Of a DNA stretch of 64,000 bases, positions 17,306 through 25,017 are shown piece after piece. This DNA comes from Prochloron sp965198675. Lineage in GTDB: Bacteria > Cyanobacteriota > Cyanobacteriia > Cyanobacteriales > Prochloraceae. The translations under genes and the position numbers were made by a program. The stretch lies in the NCBI GenBank assembly GCA_965198675.1, contig OZ240666.1, positions 3,286,001 to 3,350,000 of the forward strand. The letters are read 5' to 3'. Numbering within the stretch: the stretch's first letter is position 1; each line of letters opens with the position of its first letter. The notes below the pieces were generated by a model. The model did no database searches. It saw nothing but the letters and a program-made list of their open reading frames with translations, and was not told the DNA's origin.

Positions 17306-17568
17306 AACCAGCCTCGATCCCGGAGGTGCTGAATATCTTGGGCAAAGTCTTCAACATCGTAGTGGATACAGGTACCTCGACTGGAAATCAATTGTTGAAA
17401 GTCAATCGGGTGCATTCGGGCAATTTTGCTAGCACGGCTAAGAGTGATACGTTCTTGCTGAAAAAGGGCAATGGCAATTTCCCGCAGCCAATCTGATTCA
17501 TTGAAGGTATCGGTTTGGGCAGTTTGAGCGTAATTTCCGTGATTCAAGGATTTTAACATAGTTAACAT
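17302..17568 (-). CDS. UPF0175 family antitoxin
   Basis: An 88-residue helix-turn-helix-like antitoxin. The diagnostic part is WLREIAIALFQQERITLSRA followed by SKIARMHPIDFQQLISSRG and VEDFAQDIQHLRDRGWL. It is coupled by a four-base overlap to the truncated PIN toxin gene. The frame is open far upstream and fuses in-frame with a GH3-like remnant through a dispersed repeat. I therefore place the start at the ATG at 17568 (MLTMLKSLNHG), with a second ATG nine bases later as an alternative. The antitoxin looks intact and now stands without an active toxin. Confidence 0.75.
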   Translation of the reverse strand: MLTMLKSLNHGNYAQTAQTDTFNESDWLREIAIALFQQERITLSRASKIARMHPIDFQQLISSRGTCIHYDVEDFAQDIQHLRDRGWL

Positions 17569-17639
17569 TTTAAACGAACCAGAACCGAGTTGGAAGAGAG
17601 AACAGTCCGCCTCTCTGCGCCGTCCCGCCTCGGCGTGAA

Positions 17640-18215
17640 ACAAATGGGATATAATTACGGAATATTCCTTTCCCTGTTCTAACTGGTACATCTGTAATAT
17701 ATTACCTTTTCTATCTTTAAACTCGAAGAATACCTCATCTAAGACCGGGACACATCCCTTTGCAGGAATAAGGGGTACGGTCATGGGAGCTTCCGTTGCT
17801 AGCAGTCCTTTCCCTTGTACGGTAATCTGAGGAAAAAGGGAACGAAGATAGGCTGCTAGATCCTTTGCTTGACCTTGGTCCCAACAGGAAATTAGCGTTA
17901 AATTAGGCCAAATTTCAGTCCAGGGAATTTCTGGTTTTAAGAGTAGTTGAGCGCGATCGCCTCGGAGTTTTAATTTCAGTTTTTCCCATAATTCCCTTCT
18001 CTGTTCCTGGATATAGTCTAGATGAACTTTGAGAAAAGTGGGACTCCAAATGGAGATAATTTCTAGCTTTTCTTCCTGGAATAGTTTCAAATGTTCTGAT
18101 TCTATTTAATCCGGGAAGGGAAACGAGAAAGGAACGCACTAACCACTTCAACCAGGGATTGAGATATTCAGAATCGTCGGAAGTTTCTTGGAGTTTGGGC
18201 GACTTTTTTTCTCAT
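17640..18215 (-). pseudogene. GH3-superfamily gene fragment (N-terminal and middle part)
   Basis: Translations in two frames give consecutive GH3-like sequence. LNPWLKWLVRSFLVSLPG at about 18165-18110 is followed, after a frameshift near 18095, by FQEEKLEIISIWSPTFLKVH, LKLRGDRAQLLL and GKGLLATEAPMTVPLIPAKG to EQGKEYSVIISHL. GH3-type proteins are acyl-adenylate/amino-acid conjugating enzymes. The fragment ends in a copy of the dispersed GCCTCTCTGCGCC repeat (about 17600-17640), which links it to the UPF0175 gene. The C-terminal part of a GH3 gene lies separately at 21483-21850. Confidence 0.65.
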
Positions 18216-18408
18216 CCTACCGTATAAAGCTCATTCATGGTTTCAATATTACCCAGTCCGTAGGGTAGGCAATTTTGTAAACAGTTGTTCCCCTATCATG
18301 AGGGTTAATTCTGATTGCCCACCAGCCAGAAAGTTGAATAAATTGGTGGGCAAGCCATTACATTAATCTTCTATGAATTATAATTTTTATACCATCTTAC
18401 CCACCCTA

Positions 18409-19599
18409 CTATGAATATGGTTTCATTAATTCTTGAAACCTTGGATCTAGTCGAAGTTCTTTAAAAGCTGGATTTGTTTTTGCCCACTCTCGCACATCAT
18501 GAGGACTTATTTCAATTGCTCGTTGCAAGTTTTCTAGGGCTGATTCAGTATTTCCTATCATACCATAGGAGGCAGCTTTTTTGTATATAGCTTGATAAAA
18601 ATCTGGCTTAATCTCAATAACTTTATTATAACATGGGATCGCTTTTTCCCATTGTCCTAATTTCTCCAAAGCATCTCCTTTATTATACCATGCTTGGTAT
18701 AAATTTTCCTGAATTTCAATTACCCTATTATAACTATTAATTGCTTCTTCCCAGCGTCCTGACTCTTTCAAAAAATTACCTCTATTAAGTTCTATGGATA
18801 GGTAAATCTCAATTAATCTATCGCAGTAAGATAAGGGTAGCTTATAATTTTCATTGAGTTTGAAGGGCATATATAAAGCTTTGAGAGATGATAATTTACC
18901 AAAAAAATCGCCAATTTTTCCTTGCATGTTGAAAGCTTGCAGAAGGTGGTGAGTTAGTTGCTCGTACTTTTCTTCCCATATATATAAATTGTCTAAAATA
19001 GCTTCAGGAAATTCATCAAAATCATCTTTAATTTCCTTTAGAGCTTTCGAGGTTTTATAGAATTCGTCTATTAGCGGTTGCTCCTGTGGGGAAGAAATTG
19101 CAAAAACCCCGGCACTCCAATCAAAAAAGTCAGGAGCACGACGAATAAAATATTTGATTGCAAAATATGGTAAGATGAAGACAAAACAAAGATTGGTGAA
19201 GCGATCGCGAAATATTTCCCTTCTCTGATTTAAGTGATTGAGGATAGGAGGAACGGTGTCCATATTGTAATAATCCCCATCTCCCCTATAACCAGGTTTA
19301 ATGTACTCTTCTAAAGATTTCTCCAAACCTTCAATGAAAAGAAGGTTTAATTTATCCCTATCTGCAAGATTGGCAATAATGTCATAGAGATTGCGGATAG
19401 GTTGATCTAGGGTTAAAGTTTCCATTTGCTTCTGAGGCAAATCTCGCTGCACTCGCTGAATCAAACGTTTCCCTTCTGCTGGAGAGCATTGCACAAACAC
19501 AATCCCAAACCCTTTCCTCCGCTTGAGAGAACGAAGAAGAGATTGATACACTTCTTCCGGGGAAGGTGAGGTATTTTCAGATAGTTTTACTTCACTCAT
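18409..19599 (-). CDS. TPR-repeat protein with N-terminal NTPase-like domain
   Basis: A 396-residue protein. The first about 170 residues (SLLRSLKRRKGFGIVFVQCS, then LNLLFIEGLEK, then LCFVFILPYFAIKYFIRRAP) have the strand order of a degenerate P-loop or STAND domain without a clear Walker A lysine. The C-terminal half has two to three TPR units: YNRVIEIQENLYQAWYNKGD, CYNKVIEIKPDFYQAIYKKA and NLQRAIEISPHDVREWA. It overlaps the upstream ATPase gene by four bases and both share one promoter, so the proteins are probably made together and interact. I do not recognise a named system; a sensor/effector role is only inferred. Confidence 0.7.
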   Translation of the reverse strand: MSEVKLSENTSPSPEEVYQSLLRSLKRRKGFGIVFVQCSPAEGKRLIQRVQRDLPQKQMETLTLDQPIRNLYDIIANLADRDKLNLLFIEGLEKSLEEYIKPGYRGDGDYYNMDTVPPILNHLNQRREIFRDRFTNLCFVFILPYFAIKYFIRRAPDFFDWSAGVFAISSPQEQPLIDEFYKTSKALKEIKDDFDEFPEAILDNLYIWEEKYEQLTHHLLQAFNMQGKIGDFFGKLSSLKALYMPFKLNENYKLPLSYCDRLIEIYLSIELNRGNFLKESGRWEEAINSYNRVIEIQENLYQAWYNKGDALEKLGQWEKAIPCYNKVIEIKPDFYQAIYKKAASYGMIGNTESALENLQRAIEISPHDVREWAKTNPAFKELRLDPRFQELMKPYS

Positions 19600-20918
19600 G
19601 CTGCTTTAACTTCCTCAAGTGCTTTTTGGAACTTGGGAATTCCTTCGATTAGAGGATGAACATTACACCAAGTCCGTAATTTGTCATTTTCGTCGTAGTA
19701 CCGATATTCCAATAAGCAACGATTGAGCAACAAAGTTAAATGTTCTTGATTGTTATCCGCTTCCTTTCGATAACATGCTCGTGCTAAAATTTCCCATTGA
19801 TGTTCTTGAATGGTTTTGCGGTATGTTTCTCGTGTCTCTTCTATTGCTCTTTTCGCTGCTTTAGCTGTGATAGGTAATTCATCGATCCAGTCTATAGATT
19901 TTTGCATTAACTGCATCAGGTTGCGAACATGTCCCTCACTCATGAGACAAAGTAGTTTCAAGGTTTCAGCGCTATCAAACACTCTTCCTACCAAATTCCG
20001 CTCCAATCTGGAATCGATTAGAGTCACTCGCCGACAAATAAATTCCCGCAACTTCTCCAAACCTGCTGTATTTTCACTATTATCAGGATTGCGAACCATA
20101 ATCATGGGCAACACATTGGGAGTATCGTAGTTATTTTCCAGCTGAGTAGCTCTTCCTGAGTAAACCATGGCGATGGGAATGGTATAAATCACATGACAAC
20201 CTAACCCCCGCATGATTTCACTCCGATTTAAGTAAATTTCTTCATAGTTACTTGGTTTTCCTTCTTCTTTTACTTCCACAATCCGATCCAGATTATCAGC
20301 TATGAGTACAATTCCTGGAATATCGGGTAGAGATTGTTTTGCTTTCTTGATGAAGTCATTGAGCGCTTCTATTAAAAATGGAGTGTTCGCATCAATTCTT
20401 TGACGCACTTCACGACGCTTATCTGGTGTTGCTCGCAAGGTGGCTGTAATTTTAGCAAATTGTCCAATTTGCCCTTGCAAATCCAACTTATTAAAAGATA
20501 TTTCCGTGAGTGCTATATCTTTGAGAGACTCCCAGCGATCTTTCATCCACTTGAGTAAGGGGTTGTGGTTTTTCAACCTGATTTCTTCCACCAGATGGCG
20601 AGTACAGGCTAAGATAATGTCAGCATATGCTGCATCTTGAGGTTCAATGTCTTCGTCATCTGCTGCAAAGTAAACCACAAAATACTTCTTCTGTTTTAGG
20701 TACTCTTTGAGTTGTAAAAGCTCTGTAGATTTACCAACTCCTCGATGACCAGAGTAGAGTTGACAGGTTGGCTGATTTGAGCGGGTAATCTTCTTCCCCA
20801 GTTCCCGGATTATGTCCCATCTCCCTCGAACTTCTTGGCACTGGACATAAACCTCTTTGAAAGGGGGCTGAAAGGGTTCAAAGGAACTGTAGATTTCGGT
20901 CAATAAATCAAACTGCAC
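19596..20918 (-). CDS. AAA/STAND-type ATPase
   Basis: A 440-residue P-loop ATPase. Walker A is GHRGVGKSTELLQL near residue 58, Walker B is IPGIVLIADNLDRI near 195, and an arginine-rich sensor region follows (GLGCHVIYTIPIAMVYSGRA). The C-terminal part has LCLMSEGHVRNLMQLMQKSI, typical of the lid/winged-helix region of ORC/STAND-like ATPases. It is the first gene of a two-gene operon with the TPR protein (four-base overlap) and has a good promoter at 20968-20996. Such pairs are common in multicellular cyanobacteria and their role is not known. Defence or signalling is plausible. Confidence 0.8.
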   Translation of the reverse strand: MQFDLLTEIYSSFEPFQPPFKEVYVQCQEVRGRWDIIRELGKKITRSNQPTCQLYSGHRGVGKSTELLQLKEYLKQKKYFVVYFAADDEDIEPQDAAYADIILACTRHLVEEIRLKNHNPLLKWMKDRWESLKDIALTEISFNKLDLQGQIGQFAKITATLRATPDKRREVRQRIDANTPFLIEALNDFIKKAKQSLPDIPGIVLIADNLDRIVEVKEEGKPSNYEEIYLNRSEIMRGLGCHVIYTIPIAMVYSGRATQLENNYDTPNVLPMIMVRNPDNSENTAGLEKLREFICRRVTLIDSRLERNLVGRVFDSAETLKLLCLMSEGHVRNLMQLMQKSIDWIDELPITAKAAKRAIEETRETYRKTIQEHQWEILARACYRKEADNNQEHLTLLLNRCLLEYRYYDENDKLRTWCNVHPLIEGIPKFQKALEEVKAA

Positions 20919-20967
20919 AAGCTATCTCTTTTTGATGAATAATCCTGAGTGTGACACCATTACCTCT

Positions 20968-20996
20968 ATGATAACTACTGATTCTCACTTTGTCAA
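20968..20996 (-). promoter_or_regulatory. Sigma-70 promoter of the ATPase/TPR operon
   Basis: On the minus strand TTGACA (20996-20991), a 17-base spacer, then TATCAT (20973-20968), 50 bases upstream of the start codon at 20918. Confidence 0.65.
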
Positions 20997-21016
20997 GAGT
21001 GCCCAAAATTTTTCTT

Positions 21017-21240
21017 TAATAAACCACTGAACGCCGCAACACAGAGGAGAGATATGAAAACCGCGCCTCTCTGCGCCTCGGCGCCTCGGCGTGAAACAAA
21101 ATAGGACTACTATATTTGTTGCTCATCATCAACCTTCCTCACTAGTAAATTTTTTAATAAACCACTGAACGCCGCAACACAGAGAAGAGAGATATGAGAA
21201 CCGCGCCTCTCTGCGCCTCGGCGCCTCGGCGTGAAACAAA
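21017..21240. repeat. Two direct copies of a gene-less GxxExxY-type repeat unit
   Basis: Copies at about 21017-21101 and 21152-21240 are nearly identical. Each reads TTTAATAAACCACTGAACGCC, then CACAGAG, a short purine-rich centre, and CTCTCTGCGCCTCGGCGCCT ending GGCGTGAAACAAAA. Each is thus a left and right inverted arm with nothing between them, like a MITE of the element at 13929-14398. Confidence 0.7.
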
Positions 21241-21288
21241 AACCTGGAAAAGCGTTGGTAACTGTCATGGTACGTGATTTAAACCCTC

Positions 21289-21420
21289 ATGAGTACTCAC
21301 TTGAAAAAGCAAAGTAAGATTATCGGAAAAATACTGTCTCCTGCATTACGATTGTGGTTACGAACCCAAGTAGAAACAATAAAAGGGTTGGAACTGAAAA
21401 TTACTGGGGGCGATCGCTGA
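21289..21420 (+). pseudogene. 5' fragment of a DUF2993 gene
   Basis: Forty-three codons beginning MSTHLKKQSKIIGKILSPAL match the N-terminus of the intact DUF2993 protein at 62969-63685 (MSTPLKKQSKIISKILSPAL). The match stops exactly at a HIP1 octamer (GCGATCGC), which the intact gene also carries at that point; here it is followed by TGA. It is a partial duplicate with no likely function. Confidence 0.75.
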
Positions 21421-21482
21421 CCAATCCAATCAAGCTGAAGGATGGCTGCGGTGGTTGGGTTCTTTGCTGACAAGTGAGAGCC

Positions 21483-21850
21483 AATTTTTTGCAGTCTCAT
21501 TATCTATTGGTTGAGTTTCTAAAAGCTCGTGTTTAATGTCTCCCCACTTGATTTCCTTTTTCATCTTGTCCAGGGTCATAATTTCCGGTATTTTCTCCGC
21601 TACTAGCACTTCCACAGTGGAGAATTGACCTAGTTGACGAGCTAATCTATAATGATAAGACTGACTCAATGCTTTGTCTAACTCCACAGCGATGACTTTT
21701 GGGGAACGATTGGTTTTATCTAGTAACAGGATATAGTGGGGTTGGGGTTGGGTGACCGGGACAAGACTTTTGAAGAAGGTGGAGTTTAAATCTAAATCCT
21801 CCAGAATATCTCTGACAAAATCAGACTGGAGTTTTTCTCTCTCTAGACTT
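21483..21850 (-). pseudogene. GH3-superfamily gene fragment (C-terminal part)
   Basis: Reading from 21850 down, the frame gives EKLQSDFVRDILEDLDLN, PQPHYILLLDKTNRSPKV, LDKALSQSYHYRLARQLGQF and KWGDIKHELLETQPID, the C-terminal domain of prokaryotic GH3 proteins. It ends in unrelated sequence at 21500. The upstream side is cut by a copy of the Rpn-like gene tail (21843-21915). The matching N-terminal/middle fragment lies downstream on this strand (17640-18215), the wrong order for one interrupted gene, so rearrangement rather than simple insertion is required. Confidence 0.65.
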
Positions 21851-21960
21851 GACCATTACAATGATTCGTCAGGTAGCTGATAGGTAATCTAATAGTGACC
21901 AGATCCTTCACTGGTAACTGGTAACTGGTAACTGGTAACTGGTAACTGGTAACTGTGCTT
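21843..21960. repeat. Copy of the Rpn-like gene tail plus heptamer repeat
   Basis: Bases 21843-21915 match 22350-22425 almost exactly: the 3' end of the Rpn-like frame, the TAA and the following AATCTAATAGTGACCAGATC. The match leads into a (CTGGTAA)n heptamer array at 21911-21954. Confidence 0.7.
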
Positions 21961-22047
21961 GCCGGGATACGCTTTGCGGGTAAAGAATACAGGCGACGCG
22001 GCGCGCAGGAAACTAATCATATAGGATTGCTATGAACCCAGCAGGAG

Positions 22048-22395
22048 GTGACGGATGAGTCTCTCAAAATATATCTGATAGAATTAATTGAGAAGGTCAT
22101 AGTTTATAAGTTTGGCGACAAAAACAGACAGGAGTTGAAAAAGATATTGAAGTTAAGCGATTGGAAGGACACCAATTTATATCATTTTCTTATGGAAGAA
22201 GTTAATAAGGAGGTTGAGGAAAGGGTTAAACAAGAGGTGAAGGAGCAAGTCAAGGAAGAGGTAAAACAAGAGGTCAAGGAAGAAGCTAAGTTAGAATCAG
22301 TACCTCGGTTGTTGAAGTTGGAGTTAACTGTAGAACAGATTGTCCAAGCTCTAGACTTGACCATTACAATGGTTCGCCAGGTAGCTGATAGGTAA
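22048..22395 (+). CDS. C-terminal part of an Rpn-like (PD-(D/E)XK) protein
   Basis: A 115-codon frame from a GTG preceded by GCAGGAG. After a helical start (LIELIEKVIVYKFGDKNRQE) it has a charged coiled coil of repeated VKEEVKQEVKE units (about residues 55-82) and ends LLKLELTVEQIVQALDLT. This tail is common at the end of cyanobacterial Rpn/DUF4351-type transposase-like nucleases. The nuclease domain is absent, so this is either a truncated gene or a stand-alone tail protein. A near-copy of its last 45 bases occurs at 21843. Confidence 0.45.
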   Translation: MTDESLKIYLIELIEKVIVYKFGDKNRQELKKILKLSDWKDTNLYHFLMEEVNKEVEERVKQEVKEQVKEEVKQEVKEEAKLESVPRLLKLELTVEQIVQALDLTITMVRQVADR

Positions 22396-22451
22396 TCTAA
22401 TAGTGACCAGATCCTTCACTGGTAACTGGTAACTGGTCACTGGTCACTGTT

Positions 22452-23513
22452 TTACGCTAGAGCCATAGTCCGCTGTTGCTGCCAACGTCCGATGGCTTTC
22501 TCCACTACAGACAGTTCCTGCATCAATCGCTCGAAACGCTCTGGAGTTAGAGATTGAGGACCGTCTGACAAAGCTCTCGCTGGGTTGGGGTGGACTTCAA
22601 TCATGAGGGAGTCAGCCCCAGCAGCGATGGCAGCCATTGCCATAGTTGGGACGTACTCCGATTTCCCCGTACCATGACTTGGGTCAATGGTAATGGGTAA
22701 ATGGGTTAGAGAGCGCAAAACGGGAATCACTGCCAAATCTAAAGTGTTGCGGGCGTACTTGCGATCGAAAGTGCGGATACCCCGTTCGCAGAGAATCACG
22801 TTGGGGTTCCCCGCTGCGAGAATGTACTCCGCCGCCATCAACCACTCATCAATAGTTGCCGACATACCTCTTTTTAGTAAAACAGGTTTATCTTGCGTAC
22901 CTATTTTTTTAAGCAAAGAAAAGTTATGCATATTTCTGGCGCCTACTTGCACCACGTCCGCTACCTCTGCCACCTTGTCCAGATCGGCGGTGTCCATGAC
23001 TTCGGTAATAATACCTAAGCCACTGGCTTCTCTCGCTTTTGCCAGTAAGTCTAAAGCACTTTCCCCGTGACCTTGGAAAGAATAGGGGGAGGTACGGGGC
23101 TTGTAAGCGCCCCCCCGGAGAAACTTAGCCCCGGCAGCTTTCACCCGCAGCGCCGTCTGGATAATCATCTCTTCATTTTCCACGGAACAGGGACCGGCGA
23201 TGACTATCACCGGATCATGCTGGGAGAAAGTAACTGGACCTTCGGGAGTTTGCACTACTACTGCGGAAGGTTCCCCGTGACGGAATTCCAGACTAGCCCG
23301 TTTAAAGGGCTTTTCTACCCGCAGGACTCGTTCGATCCAAGGGCTAATTTCTTGAATTTGCTCCTTACTGTAAGCAGCAGTGTCCCCTACTAAACCAATA
23401 ACTACTTTCCTGGCACCGACAATTTTTTCCGGTGTCAGGCGCAAGTTTTTACATTCCTCGCTAATACGAGTAATTTCCGACTCTGGAGAGCCAACTTTCA
23501 TCACTACAATCAT
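22452..23513 (-). CDS. aroF: 3-deoxy-7-phosphoheptulonate synthase (DAHP synthase, AroF type)
   Basis: A 353-residue enzyme for the first step of the shikimate pathway: phosphoenolpyruvate plus erythrose-4-phosphate to DAHP. The N-terminal about 75 residues form the ferredoxin-like regulatory domain seen in AroAI-beta proteins (MIVVMKVGSPESEI...). The TIM barrel has VIVIAGPCSVENEEMII, RGGAYKPRTSPYSFQGHG, KRGMSATIDEWLMAAEY, ERGIRTFD and the metal-site PITIDPSHGTGKSEYV. The regulatory domain usually gives feedback control by aromatic products. The gene stands alone; the next gene upstream is 12 bases away on the same strand (PAM68-like), so cotranscription is possible. Confidence 0.96.
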   Translation of the reverse strand: MIVVMKVGSPESEITRISEECKNLRLTPEKIVGARKVVIGLVGDTAAYSKEQIQEISPWIERVLRVEKPFKRASLEFRHGEPSAVVVQTPEGPVTFSQHDPVIVIAGPCSVENEEMIIQTALRVKAAGAKFLRGGAYKPRTSPYSFQGHGESALDLLAKAREASGLGIITEVMDTADLDKVAEVADVVQVGARNMHNFSLLKKIGTQDKPVLLKRGMSATIDEWLMAAEYILAAGNPNVILCERGIRTFDRKYARNTLDLAVIPVLRSLTHLPITIDPSHGTGKSEYVPTMAMAAIAAGADSLMIEVHPNPARALSDGPQSLTPERFERLMQELSVVEKAIGRWQQQRTMALA

Positions 23514-23525
23514 AATAACCTCGAA

Positions 23526-23987
23526 TCACTCTTTTTTTGCTGCCGATCTTGCAGATCGCCAAGCGCTAATGGTCCGGGAGAAGTTGAGTTTAAACTCGTC
23601 GAAACCCCACCAGGTGCCAACTCGATCTTCATCCCAGGAAGTGGAGAAGAGACCGTAACTCAACCCTATTACTCCCAAACCGAATAAACCCATGGTAACG
23701 AACACTACTGCCCAGGTGGGCAGTTCAAATAATTGGCGACTGACGAGCCAGTAGGCAACAAAGAAAGAGCAAACCCCACTAGCCGTGGGAATGCCACAAA
23801 ATATGGCCATACGGCGAATCATTCGCTTGCTCACTACCTCGGGAATGGCATCCAGACTGGCGGATGAGGATAGCTCTCCCTGCTGTTGTTTCTTCGCTGC
23901 TTCAGCCTTTACTGAGGCTTTTTTGCTGACTTTTTTCTTTTTCTGACGGGGTTCAAAGGGTAGCCGCTCTTGGGAAGGTTCAGACAT
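23526..23987 (-). CDS. PAM68-like photosystem II assembly factor (DUF3464)
   Basis: A 153-residue membrane protein starting MSEPSQERLPFEPRQKKKKV. It has a lysine-rich cytoplasmic N-terminus, the conserved IPEVVSKRMIRRMAIFCGIP (about 48-67), two transmembrane helices and a C-terminal GLFSTSWDEDRVGTWWGFDE (about 110-130). These are hallmarks of the plant and cyanobacterial PAM68 family, which helps early photosystem II and CP47 assembly in thylakoids. I prefer the ATG at 23987; the upstream open frame overlaps rpsO and has no family similarity. It is 16 bases downstream of rpsO. Confidence 0.9.
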   Translation of the reverse strand: MSEPSQERLPFEPRQKKKKVSKKASVKAEAAKKQQQGELSSSASLDAIPEVVSKRMIRRMAIFCGIPTASGVCSFFVAYWLVSRQLFELPTWAVVFVTMGLFGLGVIGLSYGLFSTSWDEDRVGTWWGFDEFKLNFSRTISAWRSARSAAKKE

Positions 23988-24003
23988 AAGCTCAAATGTT
24001 CCT

Positions 24004-24273
24004 TTAACGGCGAATACCCAGGCGACCAATTAAGGCTTTATACCGAGCGGGTTCTTGGTTTTGAATATAAGCTAATAGCCGCTTGCGACGACCGATCAAT
24101 TTTAATAGTCCCCGTCGAGAGGAGTGGTCTTGTTGATTGGCTTTAAGGTGCTCTGTGAGTTGATTGATCCGTTTGGTGAGGAAGGCGACTTGCAAATCCG
24201 CAGACCCTGTATCGGTTTCGTGGACTTGATATTCGGTGATTACTTCCTGTTTTTGTTCTTTCGTCAGAGCCAT
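24004..24273 (-). CDS. rpsO: 30S ribosomal protein S15
   Basis: An 89-residue protein, the normal S15 length, from the ATG at 24273 (MALTKEQKQEVITEYQVH). Family marks are TGSADLQVAFLTKRINQLTE and HSSRRGLLKLIGRRKRLLAY. It binds the 16S rRNA central domain early in 30S assembly. An in-frame ATG ten codons upstream is not used by homologues. PAM68-like follows closely, a shared transcript being likely. Confidence 0.97.
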   Translation of the reverse strand: MALTKEQKQEVITEYQVHETDTGSADLQVAFLTKRINQLTEHLKANQQDHSSRRGLLKLIGRRKRLLAYIQNQEPARYKALIGRLGIRR

Positions 24274-24591
24274 GAGTTTGGTATCAGTGATTGAATACTG
24301 CAATCTCTCATTATATCAAAGTTTCACCCAGAAGACGCCCTAGGGGCAGAGAGACGTTAAGAAATGTATAATAGCAAGAGGCGATCGCCCCCCAATTATG
24401 ATAATGACCTCTATAAATCATATAGCAGTCCTACTTGAGATCGGAACTGAGAACTTGGCTATAGCAAGGGTTGAGCAGGACATCTGTTCTAGTCTCAGAT
24501 AGGATTGGTATAGCAGATAAGATAGCAGAAATTGCGTTGATAATTTAAAATTAACTTCGTAACTGGTAACTGTCATGGTACTCGCTCACTG

Positions 24592-25017
24592 TTAACTGCT
24601 CCTTGTATCCAACCATTGCTGTAGAATGATAACTGCTGCTTGACGGTCGATGGCCCCTTTATCTCTAGAAGAATACCGTTTTTTAGCTTTCAACTGCTCT
24701 TCTGCTTCCACGGAAGTCAAGCGTTCGTCTACATATTCTACAGGCAAATTTAGTACTTGGTGGATTTGAAGAGCAAATTTCTGTACTTGTTGGGCTTGAA
24801 ATCCCAGGCTGCCATTCATAGAATAGGGCAAGCCAATTACTAAAACCTGCACTTCTCGTTCTTCAATCAGTATTTGTAACTCCTGAATAGTTTGTTGAAA
24901 GGAAGTACGATAGATGGTAGTCAATCCTGTCGCAATCAAACCCAGACCATCGCATCCAGCTACACCAATGCGCTTTTTACCTACATCCAATCCCAGGGCT
25001 GATATTTTCTTAACCAT
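24592..25017 (-). CDS. ruvX: Holliday junction resolvase-like RNase YqgF/RuvX
   Basis: A 141-residue RNase H-fold protein. It has ALGLDVGKKRIGVAGCDGLG at the start, VLVIGLPYSMNGSLG in the middle and EYVDERLTSVEAEEQL plus KGAIDRQAAVIILQQWLD at the end, with the conserved acidic residues of YqgF. The family processes the 5' end of 16S rRNA. Its start overlaps the end of the upstream GNAT gene by eight bases, so the two are translationally coupled. Bases 24304-24591 upstream of rpsO hold a degenerate dispersed repeat and a GTCATGGTAC repeat core but no gene. Confidence 0.93.
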   Translation of the reverse strand: MVKKISALGLDVGKKRIGVAGCDGLGLIATGLTTIYRTSFQQTIQELQILIEEREVQVLVIGLPYSMNGSLGFQAQQVQKFALQIHQVLNLPVEYVDERLTSVEAEEQLKAKKRYSSRDKGAIDRQAAVIILQQWLDTRSS

